15,259 bases of DNA. Source: CAZCBJ01 sp964496705 (GTDB lineage: Bacteria; Chloroflexota; Anaerolineae; Anaerolineales; Anaerolineaceae). The stretch's first letter is position 1; every line of letters starts with the position of its first letter. Made by a program: the position numbers and the translations under genes. The stretch covers positions 1-15,259 of the forward strand of contig CAZCBJ010000085.1 of NCBI GenBank assembly GCA_964496705.1. The letters run 5' to 3'. Shown here piece by piece: positions 6,643-13,527 of the stretch. The notes beneath the pieces were generated by a model. It was given only the letters and a program-made list of their open reading frames with translations. It did not search any database and was not told the DNA's origin.

Positions 6643-6677
6643 AATTCCCCCTTCCCGACATAGGAAGGGGGAATTTT
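6643..6677 (+). terminator. Strong hairpin between gap and pgk (terminator or attenuator)
   Basis: AATTCCCCCTTCC (6643-6655), a 7-nt loop and GGAAGGGGGAATT (6663-6675) form a perfect 13-bp stem with a GC-rich core. The right arm ends in TT and two more T follow, giving four in a row. This looks like a partial intrinsic terminator. Since no pgk promoter is obvious in the 27 bases after it, it may allow read-through and set the gap:pgk ratio, or protect the 3' end of gap mRNA. Confidence 0.7.
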
Positions 6678-6704
6678 AAAGCAAATCGTAATCTGGAGGA
6701 TGTC

Positions 6705-7880
6705 ATGTTCAATAAAAAGACCATTCGTGATGTTGAATTTAAAAACAAAAGAGTCCTGGTGCGGGTTGACTTCAATGTGCCTTTGAAAGAAGGACAGGTG
6801 GCGGATGACACGCGCATTCGGGCAGCCATGCCCACCATCCAGTACCTGCTCGATCAAGGCGCCGCCGTCATCTTGTGCTCTCATCTCGGACGTCCGAAGG
6901 GCGGCCCGGATGCCAAGTACAGCCTCAAGCCGGTGGCTGATCATCTGGGTAAATTGATGGGGAAATCAGTGGCATTTGCCGAAGATTGCATCGGTCCTGT
7001 GGCTGAGGCGGCTGTAGAAGCTCTAAAGCCTGGAGAGGTGCTCGTGCTGGAGAACACCCGTTTTTATCCGGGCGAGGAGAAAAATGACCTGGATTTGGCC
7101 AAACAGATGGCCTCGCTTGCGGACGTGTATGTAAACGATGCCTTTGGCACTGCGCACCGCGCCCATTCCTCAACCGAAGGCGTTGCCCGTTTTCTGCCGG
7201 CTGTGGCGGGTTTCCTGATGGAAAAAGAGATCAAATACCTGGGCGAGGCAGTGGCCAACCCCAAACGCCCGTTTGTGGCCATATTGGGCGGGGCAAAGAT
7301 TAGCGATAAAATTGGTGTGATCAGGAACCTGCTGGCCAAGGCAGATGTCATTCTGATTGGCGGTGGCATGGCCAATACCTTCCTGAAGGCCAAGGGGTAT
7401 GCTGTGGCCGACTCGCTGGTGGAAGATGAAGTACTGGAAATGGCGAAAGAATTGGTGGCGCTGGGTGGCAGCAAGCTGCACCTCCCGGTGGACCTGGTCA
7501 TTGCTGACAGGTTTGAGGCTGAAGCGGATTCGCGCACCATTCCGGTGGGAAATGTACCAGACGGTTGGCGCATCCTCGATGTCGGCCCAGCCACTGTGGC
7601 TGCCTACGGAAAAGAGGTTGCCGGGGCAGGAACAGTGGTATGGAATGGACCGATGGGTGTGTTTGAGTTCCCGGCTTTTGCCAAAGGCACATTCGGGGTG
7701 GCTCAGGCAGTGGCAGTCAGCGGCGCGGTCAGCGTGATCGGTGGCGGCGAATCGGTGGCTGCCATCCAGCAGTCTGGATTGGCTGATAAAATCACCCATA
7801 TTTCGACCGGGGGCGGCGCCTCCCTTGAAATGCTCGAAGGGTTGGTGCTTCCCGGTCTGGCAGCGCTGCAGGACAAGTGA
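6705..7880 (+). CDS. pgk: Phosphoglycerate kinase
   Basis: Phosphoglycerate kinase transfers phosphate between 1,3-bisphosphoglycerate and ADP in the cytoplasm, the step after Gap. The 391-residue length is normal. RVDFNVP (20-26) is the family signature in the N-terminal substrate domain, followed by ILCSHLGRPKG and LENTRFYPGEEKND. The C-terminal nucleotide domain shows ILGGAKISDKI, VVWNGPMGVFEFPAF, the glycine-rich GGGESVAA, and the final STGGGASLEMLEG loop. The ATG at 6705 is preceded by GGAGG (6695-6699). There is no tpiA after it: the gene is followed by a hairpin and the rpsT promoter. Confidence 0.98.
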   Translation: MFNKKTIRDVEFKNKRVLVRVDFNVPLKEGQVADDTRIRAAMPTIQYLLDQGAAVILCSHLGRPKGGPDAKYSLKPVADHLGKLMGKSVAFAEDCIGPVAEAAVEALKPGEVLVLENTRFYPGEEKNDLDLAKQMASLADVYVNDAFGTAHRAHSSTEGVARFLPAVAGFLMEKEIKYLGEAVANPKRPFVAILGGAKISDKIGVIRNLLAKADVILIGGGMANTFLKAKGYAVADSLVEDEVLEMAKELVALGGSKLHLPVDLVIADRFEAEADSRTIPVGNVPDGWRILDVGPATVAAYGKEVAGAGTVVWNGPMGVFEFPAFAKGTFGVAQAVAVSGAVSVIGGGESVAAIQQSGLADKITHISTGGGASLEMLEGLVLPGLAALQDK

Positions 7881-7901
7881 TCCATTAGCATGTTTATTAC
7901 T

Positions 7902-7938
7902 GACGAGATATCTGGCGGTTTACCGCCAGATATCCGTC
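7902..7938 (+). terminator. Long hairpin after pgk without a U-tract
   Basis: GATATCTGGCGGT (7907-7919) and ACCGCCAGATATC (7922-7934) are perfect complements. Because a 2-nt loop cannot form, the practical structure is a 12-bp stem with a TTTA tetraloop. A bulged A at 7906 allows four more pairs (GACG 7902-7905 with CGTC 7935-7938). No T-run follows. It lies between the pgk stop and the rpsT promoter, so a role as a U-less terminator or 3'-end stabiliser of pgk mRNA is likely. The near-symmetric sequence would work on either strand. Confidence 0.6.
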
Positions 7939-7947
7939 GAATCACCC

Positions 7948-7976
7948 TTGTATTTCTGGTCACTTTCAGGTAAAAT
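7948..7976 (+). promoter_or_regulatory. Promoter for rpsT
   Basis: TTGTAT (7948-7953) and TAAAAT (7971-7976) are separated by exactly 17 bp. The start should be near 7983, giving a leader of about 34 nt that contains GGAGG (8005-8009) before the UUG start codon. The elements are close to but not identical with the sigma-70 consensus. Confidence 0.6.
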
Positions 7977-8016
7977 CCCTCCCTGCGTTTGGTAAGTTAT
8001 CTTTGGAGGAAATACT

Positions 8017-8283
8017 TTGGCAAATATCAAATCTCAGATCAAGCGAAACCGGCAAAATGAAAAACGGCGTGTTTTCAACCGAGTGATTCGCGGCCGCGCA
8101 CGCACCTTCGTTGCGGATGCCCGCCGGGCGCTTGACAACGGCGAACCTGCTGATACAGAAGTTGCAGTGAAGCGCGCGATTGTCGCCCTGGACAAGGCGG
8201 CTGAAAAAGGCGTCATCCACAAGAACAATGCTGCCCGTCGTAAAAGCCGTCTGATGAAACGCCTGGCCGCGCAGGCCAAGTAA
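8017..8283 (+). CDS. rpsT: 30S ribosomal protein S20 (TTG start)
   Basis: This is an 88-residue, very basic protein beginning MANIKSQIKRNRQNEKRR and containing AVKRAIVALDKAAEKGVIHKNNAARRKSRL in two pieces, the typical S20 pattern of three long helices that bind 16S rRNA. Length and both ends match the family. The start codon is TTG: GGAGG at 8005-8009 has suitable spacing to it, the family N-terminus MANIKS begins exactly there, and no in-frame ATG gives a complete protein. E. coli rpsT also starts with UUG and is regulated by its own product at translation, so the same control is plausible. It has its own promoter and a U-tailed terminator, so it is a monocistronic unit. Confidence 0.97.
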   Translation: MANIKSQIKRNRQNEKRRVFNRVIRGRARTFVADARRALDNGEPADTEVAVKRAIVALDKAAEKGVIHKNNAARRKSRLMKRLAAQAK

Positions 8284-8326
8284 GCAAACCATCACCCCGG
8301 TCATGCCGGGTTTGACCCAGTGGGAT

Positions 8327-8359
8327 AGCGGGAGTGAAATGACTCCCGCTTTTCTGTTT
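8327..8359 (+). terminator. Intrinsic terminator of rpsT
   Basis: AGCGGGAGT (8327-8335), loop GAAATG, ACTCCCGCT (8342-8350), then TTTTCTGTTT. A perfect 9-bp GC-rich stem followed by a U-rich tail is a classical intrinsic terminator. It begins 44 bp after the rpsT stop and ends 20 bp before the argS start. Confidence 0.85.
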
Positions 8360-8379
8360 CTACCACAGGATGGCGGCGA

Positions 8380-10146
8380 ATGTTCGAGAATGAACAACAT
8401 CAAATTGAAGAAAAAATCCTGGCTTACTGCAAAACTCATCACCTGCCAGACTTGCCGATCCAATGGAGCTGGATTCCGTTCAGCGGGCATTGGGGCATGG
8501 CAACCTCATTTTTTCAACTTGCGTCGGCTGAGGCAAAAACAAGCGGCAAGTCGGTCAATGTCTCCCAGCGAGCGCAGGAGATTGCCTGCCAGGTGGCTGA
8601 GCATCTTGGTCAAATGGAAGGTTTTGAGAAAATCGAGGCTGTGCGTGGCTATTTAAATCTATATTTTTCGACTTCAGATTACATGCAACGGGTCGTCGAT
8701 TCTGCTCTGACGGAAAAAGAGAATTTTGGCTGCGGGGAGGAACGCGGCGAACAGGTGATGGTGGAATTTTCGCAGCCTAACACCCATAAGGCATTCCATG
8801 TGGGCCATCTGCGCAGCGCCATCTTGGGGGATGTACTGTGCCGCATCCTGGATTTTGCAGGTTACACAGTTGCACGGGTAAATTATCCCGGGGATATTGG
8901 TCTGCATGTCATTAAGTGGCTGTGGAACTATCAGAAATACCACCGGGGAGAACGCCCCAGCCAGGATATCACCCGCTGGATGGGCGATATGTATGCCGAG
9001 GCCAACCGACGTCTGGAGGAGAATCCAGAGGAGGAGGCTGAAGTGCGTGCATTGTATGCGCGCTGGGATCGACGCGATCCCGAGATCGTGGCATTGTGGG
9101 AAGAAACCCGGCAGTGGTCATTGGATGGTTTCCACGAGATATATGATGCGCTTGATATCCGCTTTGAACGGTATTATTTCAACAGCATGGCTGAAATCCC
9201 CGGTAAAGAGTTGGTGGCAGAGCTGGTTGCAAAAGGAATTGCGCGGGATGAGCGCCCTGAAGGGCCGGTGATCGTTAAAATAGATGAATTGTTGGGGTTG
9301 AGCCAGGAGAAATACCGCGTGCTGGTCGTCTTGCGCTCAGACAATACCGCCTTATATGCGACGGAAGATCTGGCATTGGCGAAAATGAAATTTGCGGATT
9401 ATCCTGACATGGTTCGCTCTTATTACGTAGTTGATGTGCGCCAATCGCTGCATTTTCAACAGGTGTTTAGAACATTAGAGCTTGCGGGATATGAATGGGC
9501 GACCCGCTGCCAGCATGTGCCCTATGAACTGGTCAATCTGCCGGGAAATGTGGTGATGGCATCCCGGGATGGGACGGTGGTGTTGCTGGAGGATTTGATC
9601 CGCGAAGCCACCGCCCGCGCATTACAGGTGGTGCGCGAGAAAAATCCTGAACTGAATGAGGAGCAAAAGCAGGCGGTGGCCAGAGCGGTTGGCATTGGGT
9701 CAATCAAGTATCCCATGTTGGCGCGCGAAAATGCAAAAATCGTCACCTTCGACTGGCAATCGGCGCTTGATTTTGAAGGTCAGGCTGCGCCTTACATCCA
9801 GTACGCTTATGTACGAGCGGGAAGTATCCTGCGCAAGGCTGGATCTGAGCTGCCTCCTGCCACCCAGCCGGATTATGATCTGTCAACTGCCGAGATCCAA
9901 CTGGTCGAATTGATCTCGCGATTCCCGAAAGAGGTGCAGCGGGCGGCGGCTGAGTTGAAACCACTGTACATCGCTACGGCAGGATATGAACTGGCCCGAG
10001 CGTTCAATGATTTCTACAATCAATGCCCGGTGCTTTCATCTAACGATGTCATACGCCAGACCCGCTTGCGAATGGTGGCGGCAGCCCGTCAGACAATTGG
10101 TAATTGTCTGGAGTTGTTGGGGATCACGGCGCCGGATGTCATGTAA
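8380..10146 (+). CDS. argS: Arginyl-tRNA synthetase
   Basis: This class Ia synthetase attaches arginine to tRNA-Arg. The 588 residues cover the whole family: an N-terminal Add-1-like domain (about 1-100) that binds the tRNA D-loop; the catalytic domain starting near VEFSQPNTHKAFHVGH (128-143); and a C-terminal helical DALR anticodon-binding domain (about 470-588, ending LELLGITAPDVM). The HIGH motif is HVGH (140-143). The KMSK loop is degenerate, reading MASRDG (393-398). The conserved lysine four residues before HVGH (Lys137 in NTHKAFHVGH) is the residue that stands in for it in ArgRS enzymes lacking a canonical KMSK, so activity is expected. The ATG at 8380 has a weak purine-rich AGGATGG upstream. 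No promoter is obvious after the rpsT terminator. Confidence 0.97.
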   Translation: MFENEQHQIEEKILAYCKTHHLPDLPIQWSWIPFSGHWGMATSFFQLASAEAKTSGKSVNVSQRAQEIACQVAEHLGQMEGFEKIEAVRGYLNLYFSTSDYMQRVVDSALTEKENFGCGEERGEQVMVEFSQPNTHKAFHVGHLRSAILGDVLCRILDFAGYTVARVNYPGDIGLHVIKWLWNYQKYHRGERPSQDITRWMGDMYAEANRRLEENPEEEAEVRALYARWDRRDPEIVALWEETRQWSLDGFHEIYDALDIRFERYYFNSMAEIPGKELVAELVAKGIARDERPEGPVIVKIDELLGLSQEKYRVLVVLRSDNTALYATEDLALAKMKFADYPDMVRSYYVVDVRQSLHFQQVFRTLELAGYEWATRCQHVPYELVNLPGNVVMASRDGTVVLLEDLIREATARALQVVREKNPELNEEQKQAVARAVGIGSIKYPMLARENAKIVTFDWQSALDFEGQAAPYIQYAYVRAGSILRKAGSELPPATQPDYDLSTAEIQLVELISRFPKEVQRAAAELKPLYIATAGYELARAFNDFYNQCPVLSSNDVIRQTRLRMVAAARQTIGNCLELLGITAPDVM

Positions 10147-10159
10147 GCCCGGCAATAGT

Positions 10160-10188
10160 TTGCAAAGGATGCGCTTCGGTTGTAAAAT
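10160..10188 (+). promoter_or_regulatory. Promoter for the cyclic 2,3-diphosphoglycerate synthetase-like gene
   Basis: TTGCAA (10160-10165), a 17-bp spacer and TAAAAT (10183-10188) make a good sigma-70 type promoter in the short argS-downstream gap. The start should be near 10195, with a leader of about 38 nt that contains AGGAG (10223-10227) before the ATG at 10233. It indicates that the gene is not simply read through from argS. Confidence 0.65.
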
Positions 10189-10232
10189 ACGCATGGTTTT
10201 TCTACCAAATGTCTGACAATGAAGGAGAGATA

Positions 10233-11552
10233 ATGACTCGGATTCGCACGATTATCATGGGGGCGGCTGGACGTGATTTTCACAATTTCAATGTTTATTT
10301 CCGCGGAAATAAAGCCTATGAAGTGGTCGCTTTCACGGCGACGCAAATCCCGAATATTGAAGGGCGTAGGTATCCGGCGGAACTGGCTGGAGAGTTGTAT
10401 CCCCAAGGTATCCCCATTCATCCTGAAGAAGAATTGCAGCAGTTGATCGCAGACCTGAACGTTGATCAGGTGATCTTTGCTTATAGCGATGTGCCGCACG
10501 AGTTCGTCATGCACCAGGCATCCAAGGTTTTGGCTGCAGGGGCTGATTTTCGGTTGATGGGTATGCATCATACACAGCTCAAGTCGACCAAGCCGGTTGT
10601 ATCGGTTTGCGCGGTGCGCACAGGATCTGGGAAAAGCCAGACCACCCGGCGGGTTTCGCTGATTTTACGCGGGATGGGCTTTAAAGTGGCGGCTATTCGC
10701 CACCCCATGCCGTATGGAGATCTGGTGAAGCAAAAAGTGCAGCGCTTCGCCACCTATGCGGATTTGGATGCGCACGAATGCACCATCGAAGAAAGGGAGG
10801 AATACGAACCTCATCTGGATAATGGTGTGATTGTCTTTGCGGGAGTCGATTACGAAGCCATCCTGCGCCAGGCTGAGAAGGAAGTGGACATTGTCCTTTG
10901 GGACGGGGGAAACAATGATTTTGCCTTCTACATCCCCGACCTAGCGATCGTGGTCGCTGACCCGCATCGCGCGGGGCATGAGAGCAACTATCATCCCGGT
11001 GAAACCAACGTGCGCAGTGCGGATGTGTTTGTCATCAATAAGGTTGATACCGCCAACCCGGAAGATGTGATCAAAGTGCGCGAAGCCCTTCACGGGATGA
11101 ACTCATCCGCGCAGATCATCGAGGCTGCTTCACCTTTGTTTGTAGACGAGCCAGAATCGATCCGTGGAAAACGAGTTCTGGTAATTGAAGATGGACCGAC
11201 GTTGACACATGGTGAAATGACCTACGGCGCTGGATGGGTTGCTGCGCGGCGATTCGGCGCAGGTGAGATTATCGACCCGCGACCGTATGCGGTGGGCAGC
11301 ATCATTGCCACTTATCGAAAATACCCCAATACAGGCAAGATCCTGCCGGCCATGGGCTACGGCGATGAAATGGTGCGTGACCTGGAAGCCACGATCAACA
11401 ATGCGGCTGTGGATATCGTGCTTTCTGCCACGCCAATTGACCTGAAAAGGATCTTAAAAGTTAATAAACCCATGCAGCGTGTTCGTTATGAGCTGCAGGA
11501 GATTGGCCAGCCAACGTTGGAGCTGATTCTCAAAGCGAAATTCGGGAAATAG
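10233..11552 (+). CDS. Cyclic 2,3-diphosphoglycerate synthetase-like P-loop protein (COG2403-type predicted GTPase)
   Basis: The 439-residue protein resembles the family that includes archaeal cyclic 2,3-diphosphoglycerate synthetase (Methanothermus fervidus), which closes 2,3-bisphosphoglycerate to the cyclic form with ATP; bacterial members are often called only predicted GTPases. Residues 1-115 form a Rossmann-like domain beginning IIMGAAGRDFHNFNVYFR. The P-loop is AVRTGSGKSQTTRR (127-140), followed by IRHPMPYGDLVKQ, ECTIEEREEYEPH, LWDGGNNDF (222-230), VADPHRAGHE, and an NKVD (269-272) base-specificity motif. VLVIEDGPTLTHG and FGAGEIIDPRPYAVGSI are further family blocks. The frame is open further upstream, into argS, but the ATG at 10233 with AGGAG at 10223-10227 fits the usual family N-terminus. 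It has its own promoter. Enzymatic activity in bacteria is not established by the sequence; the gap and pgk genes about 3 kb upstream supply related metabolites. Confidence 0.82.
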   Translation: MTRIRTIIMGAAGRDFHNFNVYFRGNKAYEVVAFTATQIPNIEGRRYPAELAGELYPQGIPIHPEEELQQLIADLNVDQVIFAYSDVPHEFVMHQASKVLAAGADFRLMGMHHTQLKSTKPVVSVCAVRTGSGKSQTTRRVSLILRGMGFKVAAIRHPMPYGDLVKQKVQRFATYADLDAHECTIEEREEYEPHLDNGVIVFAGVDYEAILRQAEKEVDIVLWDGGNNDFAFYIPDLAIVVADPHRAGHESNYHPGETNVRSADVFVINKVDTANPEDVIKVREALHGMNSSAQIIEAASPLFVDEPESIRGKRVLVIEDGPTLTHGEMTYGAGWVAARRFGAGEIIDPRPYAVGSIIATYRKYPNTGKILPAMGYGDEMVRDLEATINNAAVDIVLSATPIDLKRILKVNKPMQRVRYELQEIGQPTLELILKAKFGK

Positions 11553-11565
11553 ACCCGGGAAAGAA

Positions 11566-11601
11566 GCGGCGGGTAATCGTTCAATCAAGATTACCCGCCG
11601 C
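11566..11601. terminator. Perfect 13-bp hairpin between the synthetase-like gene and obgE
   Basis: GCGGCGGGTAATC (11566-11578), a 10-nt loop and GATTACCCGCCGC (11589-11601) are exact complements. No T-run follows on the plus strand. It starts 14 bp after the upstream stop and ends 4 bp before the -10 hexamer of obgE, so it fills the spacer/-35 zone of that promoter. It probably ends the upstream transcript without a U-tract; a second role as a protein-binding dyad for obgE is possible. Confidence 0.6.
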
Positions 11602-11602
11602 A

Positions 11603-11611
11603 TGGTATGAT
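11603..11611 (+). promoter_or_regulatory. Extended -10 promoter for obgE, leaderless
   Basis: TGGTATGAT carries the hexamer TATGAT (11606-11611) behind a TGn extension. Exactly 6 bases separate it from the ATG at 11618, so the expected +1 is the A of the start codon. There is no Shine-Dalgarno before this ATG and no visible -35 hexamer. Confidence 0.6.
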
Positions 11612-11617
11612 TGCAGC

Positions 11618-12877
11618 ATGTTTATTGATGAAGTGGAAATATTCGTTCGTTCTGGCAAGGGAGGAGATGGCATGGTCCATTTCCACCGCGAGAAGTATGT
11701 TCCGCGCGGCGGTCCCGATGGGGGAGATGGCGGGCGTGGAGGAAATATCATATTTAAAGTGAAACCCACGCTCAATACGCTGTCATCGTTTCGGCATAAA
11801 ATCCGATACATTGCGCAAGATGGCGGCAAGGGTGGGCCGAATAACCAGTCTGGCAAATCGGCACCGGATTTGGTGATCCTGGTTCCACCCGGTACATTAA
11901 TCTACGATGCCAATACAGGAGAAGTAATTGGCGACCTGGTGGATGCTGAGCAGCCTCTGCTGGTGTGCAAGGGTGGGCGCGGTGGGCGCGGAAATCAGCA
12001 TTTTGCCACGCCGCAAAACCAGGCGCCGCGCATGGCTGAGAAGGGCGAGCCCGCCCAGGAGCGCAACCTGAAACTGGAATTGAAATTGATCGCGGATGTT
12101 GGCATTGTTGGGGTGCCCAACGCGGGTAAATCGAGCCTCTTGGCAGCCGTGACCAACGCAAAACCCAAGATCGGTGATTATCCATTCACCACGCTGGAGC
12201 CCAACCTGGGGGTAGCCGAACTGAATATCGACACCGTTCTGGTGCTGGCGGATATACCCGGACTGGTGGAAGGAGCCCACAGCGGGATCGGCCTGGGTGA
12301 TGCGTTTCTACGCCACATCCAGCGCACAAGTGTATTGATTCATTTGCTGGATGGCCTGTCGGAGGATCCGCTGGCTGACTTCAATCAGATCAACAGTGAA
12401 CTGGCCTTGTTTGACGAAGCATTGGCTCGAAAACCCCAGATCGTCGTTTTGAACAAGATCGATTTGCCGCAGGTCAAAGAACGCTGGCCGATCATTCAGT
12501 CTGCTCTGGCAGCTCGCGGTATTCAGCCGATGGCGATTTCGGCCATGGCAAGACTCAACCTGGACACTTTGATGTGGGCTGCGGCTGAACTGGTGCGCAC
12601 AACCCCGAAACCTGAGGTTCAACCCAGCCTGCCGGTGTACCGACCCAAAGAAGACGCGGGCTTATTCAGTGTGGAAAAAGAGGGGGATGGATACCGGGTG
12701 CGGGGAGCTGGTATCGAACGGGCGGCTGCCATGACTTATTGGGAATATGATGGTTCGGTGCGCAGATTCCAGCGTTTGATGGAAAAATTGGGTGTGGAGA
12801 AAGCCCTTGTAAAAGCGGGAATTCAAGAAGGCGATACGGTTTTCATCGGCGAACATGAATTGGAATGGCAGGATTAG
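11618..12877 (+). CDS. obgE: Obg GTPase (CgtA), ribosome assembly factor
   Basis: Obg is an essential GTPase that binds the 50S subunit and couples ribosome assembly to cell status. The 419-residue protein shows all three domains: the glycine-rich Obg fold (1-158: RSGKGGDGMVHFHREKY, GGPDGGDGGRGG, GGRGGRGNQHFATPQNQAP); the G domain with P-loop GVPNAGKSS (165-173), switch I threonines TT (191-192), DIPGLVEGA (212-220), NKID (279-282) and ISAMARLN; and a C-terminal OCT domain (about 340-419, with VYRPKEDAGLFSVEKEGDGY and the end GDTVFIGEHELEW). Having the OCT domain groups it with Firmicutes-type Obg rather than E. coli-type Obg. The ATG has no Shine-Dalgarno and directly follows a -10 element. 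nadD follows after 2 bp. Confidence 0.97.
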   Translation: MFIDEVEIFVRSGKGGDGMVHFHREKYVPRGGPDGGDGGRGGNIIFKVKPTLNTLSSFRHKIRYIAQDGGKGGPNNQSGKSAPDLVILVPPGTLIYDANTGEVIGDLVDAEQPLLVCKGGRGGRGNQHFATPQNQAPRMAEKGEPAQERNLKLELKLIADVGIVGVPNAGKSSLLAAVTNAKPKIGDYPFTTLEPNLGVAELNIDTVLVLADIPGLVEGAHSGIGLGDAFLRHIQRTSVLIHLLDGLSEDPLADFNQINSELALFDEALARKPQIVVLNKIDLPQVKERWPIIQSALAARGIQPMAISAMARLNLDTLMWAAAELVRTTPKPEVQPSLPVYRPKEDAGLFSVEKEGDGYRVRGAGIERAAAMTYWEYDGSVRRFQRLMEKLGVEKALVKAGIQEGDTVFIGEHELEWQD

Positions 12878-12879
12878 GC

Positions 12880-13479
12880 ATGCGCCTGGGGATCTTTGGC
12901 GGGACCTTTGATCCGCCGCACATTGGGCATCTGATCCTGGCGCAGGAAGCTTATGCCCAACTGAATCTGGATCAGGTGATCTGGATGCTCACGCCTGACC
13001 CGCCACACAAACACGGGCAAATCATCCGACCCTGGTCGGTACGCATGGAAATGGTCGCAGCAGCCATAGCCGATAACCCCCACTTTGTCTTATCAACCAT
13101 AGAGGCTGAGCGATCCGGCCCGCATTACACCGTGGATACGGTGAAGATTTGGCTTGAGCAACATCCGAGTGATGAGCTGTATTATATGATCGGAGGCGAC
13201 TCGCTGCGAGACCTGCCGACCTGGTATCATCCTGATGAGTTGATCGAGCTCATTACAGGACTGGTGGTGATGCGCCGACCAGGAGTGTATTTCGACCTGG
13301 AGCAGTTGGGTGGGTTATTGCCAGCCTTAAAACCAAAAATTCATTTTATCGGAGCGCCTGCTCTGGAAATATCCTCGTCAGACATCCGCGAACGCATCAA
13401 ACAAGGCAGACCCTATCGCTATTATCTCACCGAGGCTGTGTACCGGATGATCCTATCCAAAGGGTTCTACGAAAATTAG
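12880..13479 (+). CDS. nadD: Nicotinate-nucleotide adenylyltransferase
   Basis: NadD makes deamido-NAD from nicotinate mononucleotide and ATP in NAD synthesis. The protein begins MRLGIFGGTFDPPHIGHL, with the nucleotidyltransferase HxGH-type motif HIGH at 14-17. It continues with TPDPPHKHG, MIGGDSLRDLPTWYHP (103-118), and the C-terminal ISSSDIRERIKQG (164-176), all family hallmarks; 199 residues is a normal length. An in-frame ATG at 12865 inside obgE would add five residues, but the ATG at 12880 is preferred: AGGA (12870-12873) is well placed before it and the product then starts like other NadD proteins. It lies 2 bp after obgE, in the common obg-nadD neighbourhood, but proA and rsfS, often found there, are absent. 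Confidence 0.95.
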   Translation: MRLGIFGGTFDPPHIGHLILAQEAYAQLNLDQVIWMLTPDPPHKHGQIIRPWSVRMEMVAAAIADNPHFVLSTIEAERSGPHYTVDTVKIWLEQHPSDELYYMIGGDSLRDLPTWYHPDELIELITGLVVMRRPGVYFDLEQLGGLLPALKPKIHFIGAPALEISSSDIRERIKQGRPYRYYLTEAVYRMILSKGFYEN

Positions 13480-13484
13480 TCAAT

Positions 13485-13514
13485 AAAACAGCGCCGGAGA
13501 CGGCGCTGTTTTTT
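13485..13514. terminator. Bidirectional intrinsic terminator between nadD and the bactofilin-like gene
   Basis: AAAACAGCGCC (13485-13495), loop GGAGAC and GGCGCTGTTTT (13502-13512), followed by two more T. The 11-bp stem has A-rich and T-rich ends, so both strands give a GC stem with a U-tail. It serves the convergent genes nadD (plus, ending 13479) and the bactofilin-like gene (minus, ending 13528). Confidence 0.92.
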
Positions 13515-13527
13515 ACGATGTATGCTG

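Noticed and set aside
8295..8309. CCCGG-TCATG-CCGGG inverted repeat after rpsT
   Set aside because: The 5-bp stem is short and followed by no more than three T; the stronger U-tailed hairpin at 8327-8359 explains termination.
10104..10232. Upstream in-frame ATGs for the synthetase-like gene (10104 and 10209)
   Set aside because: 10104 is inside argS and lies upstream of the predicted promoter; 10209 has no Shine-Dalgarno. The ATG at 10233 has AGGAG and matches the usual family N-terminus.
12865..12879. Upstream ATG at 12865 as the nadD start, overlapping obgE by 13 bp
   Set aside because: It adds five residues not typical of NadD and has a poorer ribosome binding site than the ATG at 12880.
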